Positions 15,939 through 24,385 of a stretch of 57,559 nucleotides of DNA are shown here, one piece after another (position 1 is the stretch's first letter; the number at the start of each line of letters is the position of its first letter). The stretch comes from Lachnospiraceae bacterium (GTDB lineage: Bacteria; Bacillota; Clostridia; Lachnospirales; Lachnospiraceae): assembly GCA_017455435.1 (NCBI GenBank), contig JAFTAU010000032.1, positions 1 through 57,559 of the forward strand, given 5' to 3'. The notes under the pieces were generated by a model. The model had not been told where the DNA came from and ran no database searches. It worked only from the letters and a program-made list of their open reading frames with translations. The position numbers were made by a program, and so were the translations under genes.

Positions 15939-18369
15939 AAACATCATTAATACAGATTATACAAAGGGGACCCGAAAGGGTCCTTCTTTGGCTGAAAAAA
16001 TAACCGGTCTGACCGTCTCCGAGGTGGAGCGGCGCATCGCAGACGGGCAGGTAAACCGTGACTCGACCGCCAAAACCCGCAGCGTGGGTGAGATACTCCG
16101 CTCAAATCTGCTGACGCCGTTTATCGCGCTGAATGCCGTTCTCGGAGCGGCGATACTGATTTTCGGTTCGCCGAAGAATGCCCTGTTTTTGATAGTAGTG
16201 GTGTTTAATGCCGCGATAGGAATTTTTCAGGAGCTTCGCGCAAAGCGGCTTGTGGACAGGCTTTCCATCGTTTCAATGCCGAAAGTTACTGTCATCAGGG
16301 ACGGGATTGAAAAAGAAATAGCTGTGAGCGAGCTCGTCAGGGACGATGTGGTAATGCTCCGCGCCGGTAATCAGGTCTGTGCCGACAGCGTTGTTATATC
16401 CGGAAGCGCGGAGTTGGACGAATCACTGCTGACAGGCGAATCCGAAACCGTCTATAAGGCAGAGGGCAGCACGCTTTACTCCGGCAGCAGCGTTGCAGCG
16501 GGCTTTTGCTGCGCCCGCGTGGTGGGAATAGGAAAAGAAAACTACGCTGCGAAAATAGCGGCTCACGCCAGGAGATTCAAAAAACCCGCCTCTGAGATAA
16601 TGCGTTCGGTCAACCTCATCATCAAGACGGTGGGGTTTGCCATAATCCCGGTGGGCGCTGCGCTTTTTATCAGACAATATTCTGCCGGCGGCGGAGATCT
16701 CTCGCAGTCTGTCACTTCTACCGTCGCCGCTCTGGTGGGAATGATTCCGGAAGGATTGATTCTGCTTACGAGCATGGTGCTGGCGGTGGGTATCATCAGA
16801 CTTTCACGCAAAAATGCTCTCGTTCAGGAGCTTTATTCCATAGAGATGCTGGCGCGTGTGGACGTACTGTGCCTGGACAAGACCGGCACAATCACGGAAG
16901 GCAGAATGCAGACGGAAGCGCTGATGCCGGTGCAGGACGTCTCTGTCGATGAACTGAGGTCTGCCGTGGCGGCCGTGATATACGGCACTGACGAGAAAAA
17001 TGCCACCGCGATTGCGCTCAGGGAATATTTGGCTGAAAACGGCATCACGCAGGCTCCGGAAGCTGAGCTTGCAGTACCTTTTTCTTCCGCCAGAAAATGG
17101 AGCGGAGTCACCACGGCGGGCGGCAGCTTTGTCCTCGGGGCGCCGGCTTTTGTGCTGGGCGAAAGAGCAGAGGAGATAAAAAATCTTATTTCTGCGGAGC
17201 TTGAAAAAGGAAACCGCGTTCTGGCTGTCGTTTCGAGCGCTGGACGTCTGGTGGAAAACGGGCTTCCGGCTGATCTTAAGCTGCTCGGATTTGTTGTGCT
17301 TAGCGATGTAATCAGAAAGAGCGCTCCGTCTATGATGAAATATTTCAAAGAACAGGGCGTTGCCATAAAGATTATTTCCGGAGACGATCCGTTGACTGTC
17401 AGCCGTATTGCGGCGGCGGCCGGAGTGGATGGCGCGGACAGGTATGTGGACGCTACGCTGCTCATCCCTGACGAAGACGGCGGCGCGGCTCAGGATGAAA
17501 GCGCTGAAATACGCGAGACCTTCTCGCAGGCCATTCAAAAATATGCTGTTTTCGGGAGAGTGACTCCGGGCAGAAAAGCTGAGCTGGTGCGGGCGCTGAA
17601 GGCCGCAGGACATACCGTGGCCATGACGGGGGACGGCGTAAATGACGTGATGGCGCTCAGAGAGAGCGACTGCTCTATAGCTCCGGCTTCCGGCAGCGAC
17701 GCTGCCAGAAACGTGAGCCAGATAGTCCTGATGGATTCGGATTTTTCGTCCATGACGGATATAGTTGCAGAAGGCCGCAGATCTGTCAACAACCTGCAGC
17801 GCTCTGCCTCGCTTTTCCTGACAAAAACTATTTTTTCCACGCTGCTCGCGGTGTTCTTTATTTTCGTAAAAGTGGGCTATCCTTTCCAACCTATTCAACT
17901 CACGCTCATCAGTGGCATCACGATAGGAATACCGTCGTTCGTGCTTGCATTGCAGCCGAATCATGAGCGCATACGCGGACGCTTTCTCACGAACGTCATA
18001 ACAAAAGCTGTTCCGGGAGCGCTGACGGACGTGATAATAATAGCGGCCGCCACAATTGTTTATCTGATAAGCGGGCTTGTGGAACTGACGACCGCGGAGA
18101 TTTCCACGGTCACAACGCTGGTCATAGCGTCCGTTGGATTTATGGTGCTGTTTAGGGTCTGTATTCCTTTCAATAAAATAAGGACCGCCCTTTTTGCGGC
18201 GCTCCTTATGATTTTTGCCGGTGCCATCCTGCTGTTTCCGGAATTTTTCGGAATAGCGGTTAGTTCTGTTGTTTTGCTGATTGCCGCCATGTCGGTAGCG
18301 GCGGCAGCGCTCCTTTATATCGGCCTTGTGACGCTCTCGAGCCACGTTTTTTCTTCCTCGGAAAGATAG
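15919..18369 (+). CDS. P-type cation-transporting ATPase (CtpE-like)
   Basis: The protein has all parts of a P-type ATPase: the actuator TGES (about residue 172), the phosphorylated Asp in DKTGT (about 320), the hinge GDGVNDVMAL, and several membrane pairs. The membrane motif is GMIPEGLILL; no N-terminal heavy-metal-binding domain is present. This pattern fits the CtpE-like branch, one mycobacterial member of which has been linked to Ca2+ uptake; the ion here is unknown. The ATG at 15919 overlaps the lipoprotein gene by 20 bases and has only a distant AGGAAGAG. A TTG at 15988, just after a GAAA-loop hairpin, is an alternative start. The gene end overlaps the convergent aminopeptidase gene by 55 bases. 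Confidence 0.87.
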   Translation: MKPQETENIINTDYTKGTRKGPSLAEKITGLTVSEVERRIADGQVNRDSTAKTRSVGEILRSNLLTPFIALNAVLGAAILIFGSPKNALFLIVVVFNAAIGIFQELRAKRLVDRLSIVSMPKVTVIRDGIEKEIAVSELVRDDVVMLRAGNQVCADSVVISGSAELDESLLTGESETVYKAEGSTLYSGSSVAAGFCCARVVGIGKENYAAKIAAHARRFKKPASEIMRSVNLIIKTVGFAIIPVGAALFIRQYSAGGGDLSQSVTSTVAALVGMIPEGLILLTSMVLAVGIIRLSRKNALVQELYSIEMLARVDVLCLDKTGTITEGRMQTEALMPVQDVSVDELRSAVAAVIYGTDEKNATAIALREYLAENGITQAPEAELAVPFSSARKWSGVTTAGGSFVLGAPAFVLGERAEEIKNLISAELEKGNRVLAVVSSAGRLVENGLPADLKLLGFVVLSDVIRKSAPSMMKYFKEQGVAIKIISGDDPLTVSRIAAAAGVDGADRYVDATLLIPDEDGGAAQDESAEIRETFSQAIQKYAVFGRVTPGRKAELVRALKAAGHTVAMTGDGVNDVMALRESDCSIAPASGSDAARNVSQIVLMDSDFSSMTDIVAEGRRSVNNLQRSASLFLTKTIFSTLLAVFFIFVKVGYPFQPIQLTLISGITIGIPSFVLALQPNHERIRGRFLTNVITKAVPGALTDVIIIAAATIVYLISGLVELTTAEISTVTTLVIASVGFMVLFRVCIPFNKIRTALFAALLMIFAGAILLFPEFFGIAVSSVVLLIAAMSVAAAALLYIGLVTLSSHVFSSSER
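15966..15985 (+). terminator. GNRA-loop hairpin after the lipoprotein gene
   Basis: GGACCC-GAAA-GGGTCC (15968-15983), with G-T wobble pairs extending it outward and TTCTTT behind it, looks like a weak terminator or attenuator. It lies within the first codons of the ATPase frame if the ATG at 15919 is used. Confidence 0.45.
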
Positions 18370-20096
18370 GGCGAGAGTCTTTCAAAAACCGTTTTGTGAT
18401 ATTCGTTGATAAAACTGATCTGAGAGCTGTCCAGCAGCTCTTTTTTTATGGCGTCTGTCTCAAAAGGGCAGAGGGTCAGGGTTTCAAAACCAAGGAAGCC
18501 TTCGCGGCCGCTCCGGACGCAGAGGATATCGTTTTCGATGCGGACTCCGAATTTCCCCTCTAAATAGACTCCGGGTTCGTCTGAGGTGACCATGCCGGGC
18601 CTAAGCTGTGCCTGCCCTCTCGGGCTGATGTTTTGAGGACCTTCGTGCACGTTCAGGATATAGCCGATTCCGTGGCCGGTTCCGTGACCGTAATCAAGGC
18701 CGGCTTCCCAGAGATATTTGTGGGCGAGAGTATCGAGCTGCTTTCCGGTTGTGCCCTCGGGAAATACGCATTTTGCAATGTCAATCATGCCCATAAGAAC
18801 GCGTGTATAAGAGTCCTTCATCTCGTCGGTGAGCGGACCGAGTGCGATGGTGCGGGTGATGTCCGTAGTGCCGGCGGCGTCCTTTATCTCATAATGTCCG
18901 CCGGAATCCACCAGAAAAAAGCCGTGGGGCTCCAGTGTAGCGCTGCTTTCCTTATCCGCGCTGTAATGCACTATTGCGCCGTGCTCTCCGTAGCCGGCGA
19001 TGGTTTCAAAAGAAGGCGAAAAAGCGCCTTTCTGAATTCTGAGAGAATCAAGATAATTGCCGGCGCGGAGCTCGTCGGTTTTCCCGCCGGTCGTGATGTC
19101 TTTTTTTATTTCGTATATAAATTTAACCATCGCGGCGCCGTCGAGTTCATTCGCGGCGCGAAGGTTTTTGATTTCAGTCCCGTTTTTGACCGCCTTCATT
19201 TCGTTTGAGGGATTGGGAGCAATTACGGGAACCGCGATTTTTCTGATGATTTCGTAGGTGGACAGGGAAGTTTTGCCGGTGTCAATCAATACCTTCAGCC
19301 CGGACAGCTCCGAAAGCCCTGAGCCAAATTTATCATATCCGTACAGCTTGGTGCCGCACTCGGACAGGGCGGACAGATCCTCCGTCCCGAACGCGTCTTT
19401 AAAGGCGTACAGCCTGCATTCTTCTTGAGTGACTATCATTCTCGAATAAAACACCGGGCTGTATGAAATGTCGAGGCCGCGCATATTGAGAATCCATGCG
19501 ATGTCATCGAGCGCGGTAATCACATGAGCATCTGCGCCGGCGCTCTTTATCGCTTCGCGTATTCGCGAAATTTTGGAAGCGGCGCTTTCGCCGGTTATTT
19601 CATCCGGCAACGCTCTGATCTGGCCGCCGCAGCTGAGCGCCGGTCTGCCGTTCCAGCATTTTTCCGCAAGATCAATATTCGTGAGTTGTATATTTTTGGT
19701 GGAAAGCTTTTTGGTGAGCTCCAGACCGGCCTTGCAGGGAATGGTGTCGGTGTCCGCGCCCACAGTAGCGCCGTCAGGAAGAACCTTTAACAGAAAATCA
19801 TCGAGAGTGGGAACGGACGGCAGACCCGCTTTAAAAAGCTCTATACCGCTGCCCGACAGCTCTTCCCCGGCCTGGAGGTAGTATCTCGAGTCTGTCCAAA
19901 GGTATGCGCGGGGGCTGTCTTCGCCGGACAAAACCAGCAGCGTGCCCGCGGAGCCTGTAAAGCCGCTCGCATACGCCCTGTATCTGAAGTGGGGGTGAAC
20001 ATATTCCGAAGCGTGTGAATCAGATGATGTGACTATGTACGCATTAAGTCCGGCCGCTTTCATTTCGGCCGCCAGTGTCATTATCTCTTTTTTCAT
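18315..20096 (-). CDS. Xaa-Pro aminopeptidase (aminopeptidase P, M24B family)
   Basis: A cytosolic metallopeptidase that removes an N-terminal residue preceding proline. It has 593 residues in the three-domain layout of the long aminopeptidase P form: two creatinase-like N-domains, then the pita-bread M24 domain. The metal ligands appear in order in VDSGGHYEIKDAAGTTDITR (two Asp), HGTGHGIGYILNVHEGP (His), DEPGVYLEGKFGVRIEND (two Glu). The start is the ATG that overlaps the methyltransferase stop as ATGA, with AGGAGA just before it. It is the last gene of the recJ operon, and its 3' end overlaps the convergent ATPase gene. Confidence 0.93.
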   Translation of the reverse strand: MKKEIMTLAAEMKAAGLNAYIVTSSDSHASEYVHPHFRYRAYASGFTGSAGTLLVLSGEDSPRAYLWTDSRYYLQAGEELSGSGIELFKAGLPSVPTLDDFLLKVLPDGATVGADTDTIPCKAGLELTKKLSTKNIQLTNIDLAEKCWNGRPALSCGGQIRALPDEITGESAASKISRIREAIKSAGADAHVITALDDIAWILNMRGLDISYSPVFYSRMIVTQEECRLYAFKDAFGTEDLSALSECGTKLYGYDKFGSGLSELSGLKVLIDTGKTSLSTYEIIRKIAVPVIAPNPSNEMKAVKNGTEIKNLRAANELDGAAMVKFIYEIKKDITTGGKTDELRAGNYLDSLRIQKGAFSPSFETIAGYGEHGAIVHYSADKESSATLEPHGFFLVDSGGHYEIKDAAGTTDITRTIALGPLTDEMKDSYTRVLMGMIDIAKCVFPEGTTGKQLDTLAHKYLWEAGLDYGHGTGHGIGYILNVHEGPQNISPRGQAQLRPGMVTSDEPGVYLEGKFGVRIENDILCVRSGREGFLGFETLTLCPFETDAIKKELLDSSQISFINEYHKTVFERLSPYLSEEEKTWLESVTRPI

Positions 20097-20875
20097 AGGT
20101 TTCTCCTGCACCATTCATATGCCAGCAGCGTCGCTGCAATAGAAGCATTGAGCGACTCCACCTGCCCGCTCATCGGGATTTTTATGAGCCGGTCCGCAGC
20201 TGCAGAGGTGGCGTCCTTCAGACCGCGCCCTTCGTTGCCGATGAGAAAGGCGGCTTTCTTTTGTATATCGCTCTCATATAAATCCGTACCGCCAAGGTGC
20301 GCGGCGTAAACGCTGTAGCCGCGGCCGTGCAGCAGTGCGATTGTTTTTTCTATATTGTCGGTGAAGCAAAACGGAACTCTGAATATCGACCCCATCGTGG
20401 AACGGACTACCTTTGGATTGAAAATATCGGCGCAGCCTGCCATGATGATGCCGTTTAAGCCGGCCGCCTCGCTGCTGCGGAGGATGGTTCCCAGATTTCC
20501 GGGATCCTGAATCTCCTCGAGCACGAGCACGGCGCCGCCTGAGGCAGTTATATCGTCAAAAGACCACGCGGGCTGTCTGACCGTCGCGAGAATGCCCTGC
20601 GGATTTTTGGTGTCGGACATTTTCGCAAAGATGTCATCCGTGACCGTCTCGCAGGAGATGCCGGCTTTTTCGCACACAGCCGCAATCTCCGTAAAGTCAC
20701 TTGTTTTTTGCGAAAAGCTTTCTGAGACAAAGACCTCGCTCAGCAGCTCTGCCGGAACCTCGCGGGTCAGCCGCACTCCTTCCACGACAAAAAGCCCGTT
20801 GTCCGCGCGGGCCTGCGCACTCTTCTGAAGCTGCGAGACATATTTGATCTTCGGGTTGTTTTTACCTGTTATCAT
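20093..20875 (-). CDS. SpoU/TrmH-family RNA 2'-O-methyltransferase
   Basis: A SPOUT-fold enzyme that methylates a ribose 2'-OH in rRNA or tRNA using S-adenosylmethionine. The three family motifs are clear: EEIQDPGNLGTILRS (motif 1, with the catalytic Asn and Arg), IGNEGRGL (motif 2) and IPMSGQVESLNASIAATLLAYE (motif 3, read in parts). An N-terminal substrate-binding domain covers about residues 1-100. It has 260 residues. The ATG at 20875 is preferred (AGG 10 bases upstream); a TTG at 20884 is in frame. It overlaps the end of recJ by 14 bases. The target nucleotide cannot be told. Confidence 0.9.
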   Translation of the reverse strand: MITGKNNPKIKYVSQLQKSAQARADNGLFVVEGVRLTREVPAELLSEVFVSESFSQKTSDFTEIAAVCEKAGISCETVTDDIFAKMSDTKNPQGILATVRQPAWSFDDITASGGAVLVLEEIQDPGNLGTILRSSEAAGLNGIIMAGCADIFNPKVVRSTMGSIFRVPFCFTDNIEKTIALLHGRGYSVYAAHLGGTDLYESDIQKKAAFLIGNEGRGLKDATSAAADRLIKIPMSGQVESLNASIAATLLAYEWCRRNL

Positions 20876-22646
20876 TTTTTTCAAACCTGTAGTGTGAAAT
20901 AATAATCTGCAGACTCTTTATGCCCATGTATTCGTTAACGCCCGGATAGTAGCAGAGTGAAACGCGGATGGCGTTTTCCTGCCTGCGCGTGGCGCGGAGC
21001 CATTCTTCCTCACCGAAAGCCGCCACGGCATCTTCGATAAACATATCCGCGCCGGAAAACAGCAGGGCGTCGATAAAAGCGCCGCCGGCGTTTTTGACGC
21101 GCAGCCTTAGGACGTTTTTATTTTTTCCTATAATGGAGGCAGATACTATTTTCAGATTCATTTCGGCAAAGACAGGTTTTGGATTGCCTTTGCCCACGGG
21201 CTCTAAAAGGGACAGCTCGCCTATCATCTTCTCGGACAGATATCCGATGGGCAGTTCGGTATCAATAGAAATCATTGGCTGCAGGTCCTCATCGGTGAGG
21301 GTGCATCCTTCGTTCAGAGCCGCCCGCAGCGGCGCGAGAGCGTCGAACTCTATGCTCAGACCGGCCGCCAATGCGTGTCCGCCGAACTTCAGGAGCAGGT
21401 CCTTGTGGGACGAGAGCGCCTCATACATATGGTATCCCTCTATCGATCTTCCGGAGCCTTTCAGACAAGTCTCCGTTCGGGTAAATACAAATGTGGGCCT
21501 GAAATAGCGTTCTTTTATGCGTCCGGCTATTATACCCACGATGCTTTCGTGACAATTCTCGAGTTCAATCAGTATGACTTTGTCGTTTTTGATGCCGGAG
21601 CCCTCGATTTTTTCGATTGCCTGAGCAAAGCCGGCTTCTGTCATGGCTTTTCGCTGTTCGTTCAGTTCCTTCAGCGAATCTGAAAGGGCGGCGGCTTTTG
21701 CAGTGTCTTTCGTGCGCAGCAGGGCAATTGCCTTGTCCGGGGTTTCGAGTCTGCCGGCCGCGTTGAAACACGGACCGAGCACGAATCCAATATGATAGGA
21801 AGAGATTTCTTTGCCCTCGAGTCCGCTGGCCTTTATCAGAGCTGAGAGGCCGGCGTTTTTTGTGCGCGGCAGGGTTTTGAGCCCTTCTCTCACAATAATA
21901 CGGTTTTCGCCGTTCAGATCCATTACGTCGGCAACGGTGGCTATTGCCGCATATTCATAGAAAACATCGGGAATAGGCAGGCCTTTTTGCGCGAACATAT
22001 AGGAAACCAGCTTAAATGCCACGCCGCAGCCGCAAAGTCCTTTAAAAGGATAGGGACAATCCGCCTGCTTGGGATTGACGATGGCGTCGGCGGCGGGGAG
22101 ACGGTATCGGCGCTCACCGTTTTCTTCGTCATAAGGTATCTCGTGGTGGTCTGTAATAATAAAGGAAAGCCCCTTTTCACGCGCCAGTCCGGCCGCCTCA
22201 AAAGCGGCGATGCCGTTGTCGCAGGTGATGATGAGGGAAGTGCCCTCCTCCGCGGCTTCGTTTACTATCCTTGCGTTAATGCCGTAGCCCTCGGTGGTTC
22301 TGCCTGGCGTTTTGACGTCCGCGCTTATTCCGAGCATGCCAAAGGCCTCATAGAGAAGCTCGCCGGAAAAAACCCCGTCTACATCATAATCTGTGGAAAT
22401 GACGACCTTTTTGCCGGCCGCCGCGCATTCAAACAGTTTTTCCGCGGCTTTTTCAACGTCCTTCATCAGCGCGGGATCGTGCAAACAAGTTCTGTCGGCG
22501 TGGAGATATTCTTTGATCTCGGTCTCCGTGACGGATCCGCGGTTTGCCAAAAGCTGAACCGTAATCGGATCGAGCCCGAGCGATTTAGCCATTGCACCGG
22601 CCTCTACCGGCTTTTTATTGATTATCCATTTTTCCTCGTAAAACAT
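20862..22646 (-). CDS. recJ: single-stranded-DNA-specific exonuclease RecJ
   Basis: RecJ is a 5'-to-3' exonuclease on single-stranded DNA in recombination and repair. The DHH-family metal motifs are present: DYDVDGVFSG, then ITDHHEIP, and the DHHA1 motif GGHALAAGLSI. The C-terminal OB-fold region follows. It has 594 residues, close to the usual 570-620. The start is set by AAAGG six bases before the ATG; an upstream in-frame ATG at 22685 lacks this. It is the first gene of a three-gene operon with the methyltransferase and aminopeptidase P. Confidence 0.95.
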   Translation of the reverse strand: MFYEEKWIINKKPVEAGAMAKSLGLDPITVQLLANRGSVTETEIKEYLHADRTCLHDPALMKDVEKAAEKLFECAAAGKKVVISTDYDVDGVFSGELLYEAFGMLGISADVKTPGRTTEGYGINARIVNEAAEEGTSLIITCDNGIAAFEAAGLAREKGLSFIITDHHEIPYDEENGERRYRLPAADAIVNPKQADCPYPFKGLCGCGVAFKLVSYMFAQKGLPIPDVFYEYAAIATVADVMDLNGENRIIVREGLKTLPRTKNAGLSALIKASGLEGKEISSYHIGFVLGPCFNAAGRLETPDKAIALLRTKDTAKAAALSDSLKELNEQRKAMTEAGFAQAIEKIEGSGIKNDKVILIELENCHESIVGIIAGRIKERYFRPTFVFTRTETCLKGSGRSIEGYHMYEALSSHKDLLLKFGGHALAAGLSIEFDALAPLRAALNEGCTLTDEDLQPMISIDTELPIGYLSEKMIGELSLLEPVGKGNPKPVFAEMNLKIVSASIIGKNKNVLRLRVKNAGGAFIDALLFSGADMFIEDAVAAFGEEEWLRATRRQENAIRVSLCYYPGVNEYMGIKSLQIIISHYRFEKNDNR

Positions 22647-22676
22647 AGAAAACCTTTCCGCGCAAAACGCAAAGCC

Positions 22677-22705
22677 ATTATACATTATCGGCGCCCCTGC
22701 GGCAA
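22677..22705 (-). promoter_or_regulatory. promoter of the recJ operon
   Basis: On the minus strand TTGCCG (22705-22700) and a perfect TATAAT (22682-22677) are 17 bases apart. Confidence 0.65.
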
Positions 22706-22755
22706 GACACCGCCGCGCCCCGCCATTTGAAGAAATCGCCCCTTTTTTACAAAAC

Positions 22756-22784
22756 TTGACAAAAATTTATTACGACGATATAAT
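22756..22784 (+). promoter_or_regulatory. full-consensus promoter of the SH3/3D cell-wall gene
   Basis: TTGACA (22756-22761), 17 bases, TATAAT (22779-22784): both boxes match consensus exactly. The leader before the ATG is about 85 bases and contains a GC-rich block at about 22846-22865, without a riboswitch I can recognise. Confidence 0.85.
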
Positions 22785-22875
22785 ACCTCCGTAATATTTG
22801 CGTAATATTTCTTATGCGGAAAGGATTTTTAAAAGCAAAAGCGCCTGCCGCCCGTCGGCCGGGGCAAAGATAATT

Positions 22876-24231
22876 ATGAAGATATTATATCGAATCACGA
22901 CCTGTCTGCTTGCCGCCGTTATTCTGTTCACCGGCTTCGGGCAATCGGAAAACATCCCGGCGACCCCGCTCGAAGCGGGTATCTCCAGCCAGGTGCCTCC
23001 CATTTTTGAAACAAAAGAAAGCACGGGCATCAGGGGTATTGTCGCAAAACCCGAGAACGAGGCCAGCCAGGCGGAGTCTTCCTCAGCGCAGGACTCTTCA
23101 TCGCCTGTTTCAAAGGTCAAATTTGCCGATACCATTGATTTGACAAAAGCCTCCGAAAAGGCGCTCTATATCCCGTTCACTTCTATTGCGGAGCTCATGG
23201 CGGAGATAGAACAGGAAAAAGAAATGTCTCCGAAGGAGCTTGAAGAAAAGAAAGAGCGGGACGCCCTTATCGGCAGCATCGGTATAGTCAACGTCTCTCG
23301 TTCGCTGAATGTCAGAGAAGATCCCGATGGCGATGCAGACATAATCGGAAAGTTATATCAGAATACCGGTGTATATATAGTTAATTTTGCCGGAGAAGAA
23401 GATGAATGGGTTTATGTTTCTTCCGGCTCGGTCAGAGGCTGGGTGGTAACAAAATACCTCGTCACAGGAGAACTGACGGAATCACTCTATGAGGCCATGT
23501 CGCCCAGAGTAGCCACCCTCGTTTGCGAGGCCAAAGTTTTTTCGGATGCCAGAGACGACTCCACACTAATGGTGGAGCTGGACAAGGGCAAGCAATTCCC
23601 TGTCCTCGGATACAAAAACGACTATGTAAAGGTGCAGCTTTCTGCCTCCAGTGATGGATATATAGAGACGGAATACGTTTCCATAAATGAAGGATTGTTC
23701 TGCGGGCGCACTCTCGAAGAAGAGGAAGAAGTTCAGGACGAGATTGACCTGCTCGAAGAAACCAGACGTATAATGATCGAAGAAAAGAAAGCCGCAGAGG
23801 AAGCCGCAAAGAAAGCAGCCGCCGAAGCCGCCGCAAAGAAAAAAGCCGCAGCTGAAGCAAAGAAAGCCAAAAAATCCTCCGGTTCATCAAGTTCCTCCAA
23901 AAAATCGGGCTCATCCGGCTCCTCGGGTTCGAGCACTGTTTCGAGTGAGGACGGGTGGAAATATCTTGGCAGATTCAGAGTCACATTCTATTGTGTGAAC
24001 TGTAATTCCCCCAGAGGCAGCCGCAGAACCGCGTCCGGCGCCAGAGCAAAAGAGGGCACGACCTGCGCGGTCAAATCATCCCAGATACCGCTCGGCAGCA
24101 CTGTGAAAGTATCGGGCTTCGGAACATGGACAGCCCAGGACACCGGTGTGGGCAGGAACCAGATAGACCTCTTTGTGGATCCCGACGAGTGCGACGGTCT
24201 TTACTACCGCGACGTATGGATTAAGGTGTAA
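22876..24231 (+). CDS. secreted cell-wall protein with two SH3-like domains and a 3D domain
   Basis: The 451-residue product starts with a signal peptide (MKILYRITTCLLAAVILFTG). Two bacterial SH3 domains follow at about residues 135-200 (SRSLNVREDPDGDADIIGKL) and 215-270. Then come a Glu/Lys/Ala-rich coiled coil (about 280-330), a Ser/Gly linker, and a C-terminal 3D domain with the motif DTGVGRNQIDLFV. 3D domains have a double-psi beta-barrel fold like lytic transglycosylase MltA and occur in YuiC and RpfB-type wall enzymes, so peptidoglycan binding and cleavage is likely. The start was chosen for the signal peptide; its ribosome binding site is weak, and an in-frame TTG at 22798 is too close to the promoter. 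Confidence 0.82.
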   Translation: MKILYRITTCLLAAVILFTGFGQSENIPATPLEAGISSQVPPIFETKESTGIRGIVAKPENEASQAESSSAQDSSSPVSKVKFADTIDLTKASEKALYIPFTSIAELMAEIEQEKEMSPKELEEKKERDALIGSIGIVNVSRSLNVREDPDGDADIIGKLYQNTGVYIVNFAGEEDEWVYVSSGSVRGWVVTKYLVTGELTESLYEAMSPRVATLVCEAKVFSDARDDSTLMVELDKGKQFPVLGYKNDYVKVQLSASSDGYIETEYVSINEGLFCGRTLEEEEEVQDEIDLLEETRRIMIEEKKAAEEAAKKAAAEAAAKKKAAAEAKKAKKSSGSSSSSKKSGSSGSSGSSTVSSEDGWKYLGRFRVTFYCVNCNSPRGSRRTASGARAKEGTTCAVKSSQIPLGSTVKVSGFGTWTAQDTGVGRNQIDLFVDPDECDGLYYRDVWIKV

Positions 24232-24300
24232 ATGCATAAAATTCTGCATAAACCCTGAATAATAAAAATAAATATGCATAAACTAAAAGAATTGTGCAAA
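24232..24300. promoter_or_regulatory. candidate ArgR/AhrC-type sites upstream of argG
   Basis: This AT-rich stretch repeats TGCATAAA-like words (24232-24252, about 24274-24284) and holds TGAATAATAAAAAT (24256-24269), which resembles arginine-repressor half sites (TGAATAWWWAT). The match is imperfect and short AT-rich words are easily misread. Confidence 0.35.
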
Positions 24301-24320
24301 AAACATTGCATAATTCTTTT
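24285..24320 (+). terminator. AT-rich terminator overlapping the argG promoter
   Basis: The 14-base arms 24285-24298 and 24307-24320 pair completely (one G-T), with an 8-base loop, and seven T follow the last C. The 3' arm contains the -35 box of argG. Confidence 0.65.
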
Positions 24321-24334
24321 TTTGAGTGTATAAT
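24306..24334 (+). promoter_or_regulatory. promoter of argGH
   Basis: TTGCAT (24306-24311) and TATAAT (24329-24334) are 17 bases apart, about 50 bases before argG. Confidence 0.7.
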
Positions 24335-24385
24335 TCGCAGGCACGATAAAAGAAAGCAAATATTTTGATATATGCGGAGGGAGAA

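Noticed and set aside
16804-18345. Long minus-strand frame of about 513 codons opposite the P-type ATPase
   Set aside because: It has the Arg/His/Ser-rich composition of an antisense shadow, lacks a ribosome binding site, and the plus strand encodes an intact ATPase with all motifs.
22785-22875. c-di-AMP (ydaO-type) riboswitch in the leader of the SH3/3D cell-wall gene
   Set aside because: Such riboswitches often precede wall-hydrolase genes, but this leader is only about 85 bases and lacks the recognisable conserved blocks.
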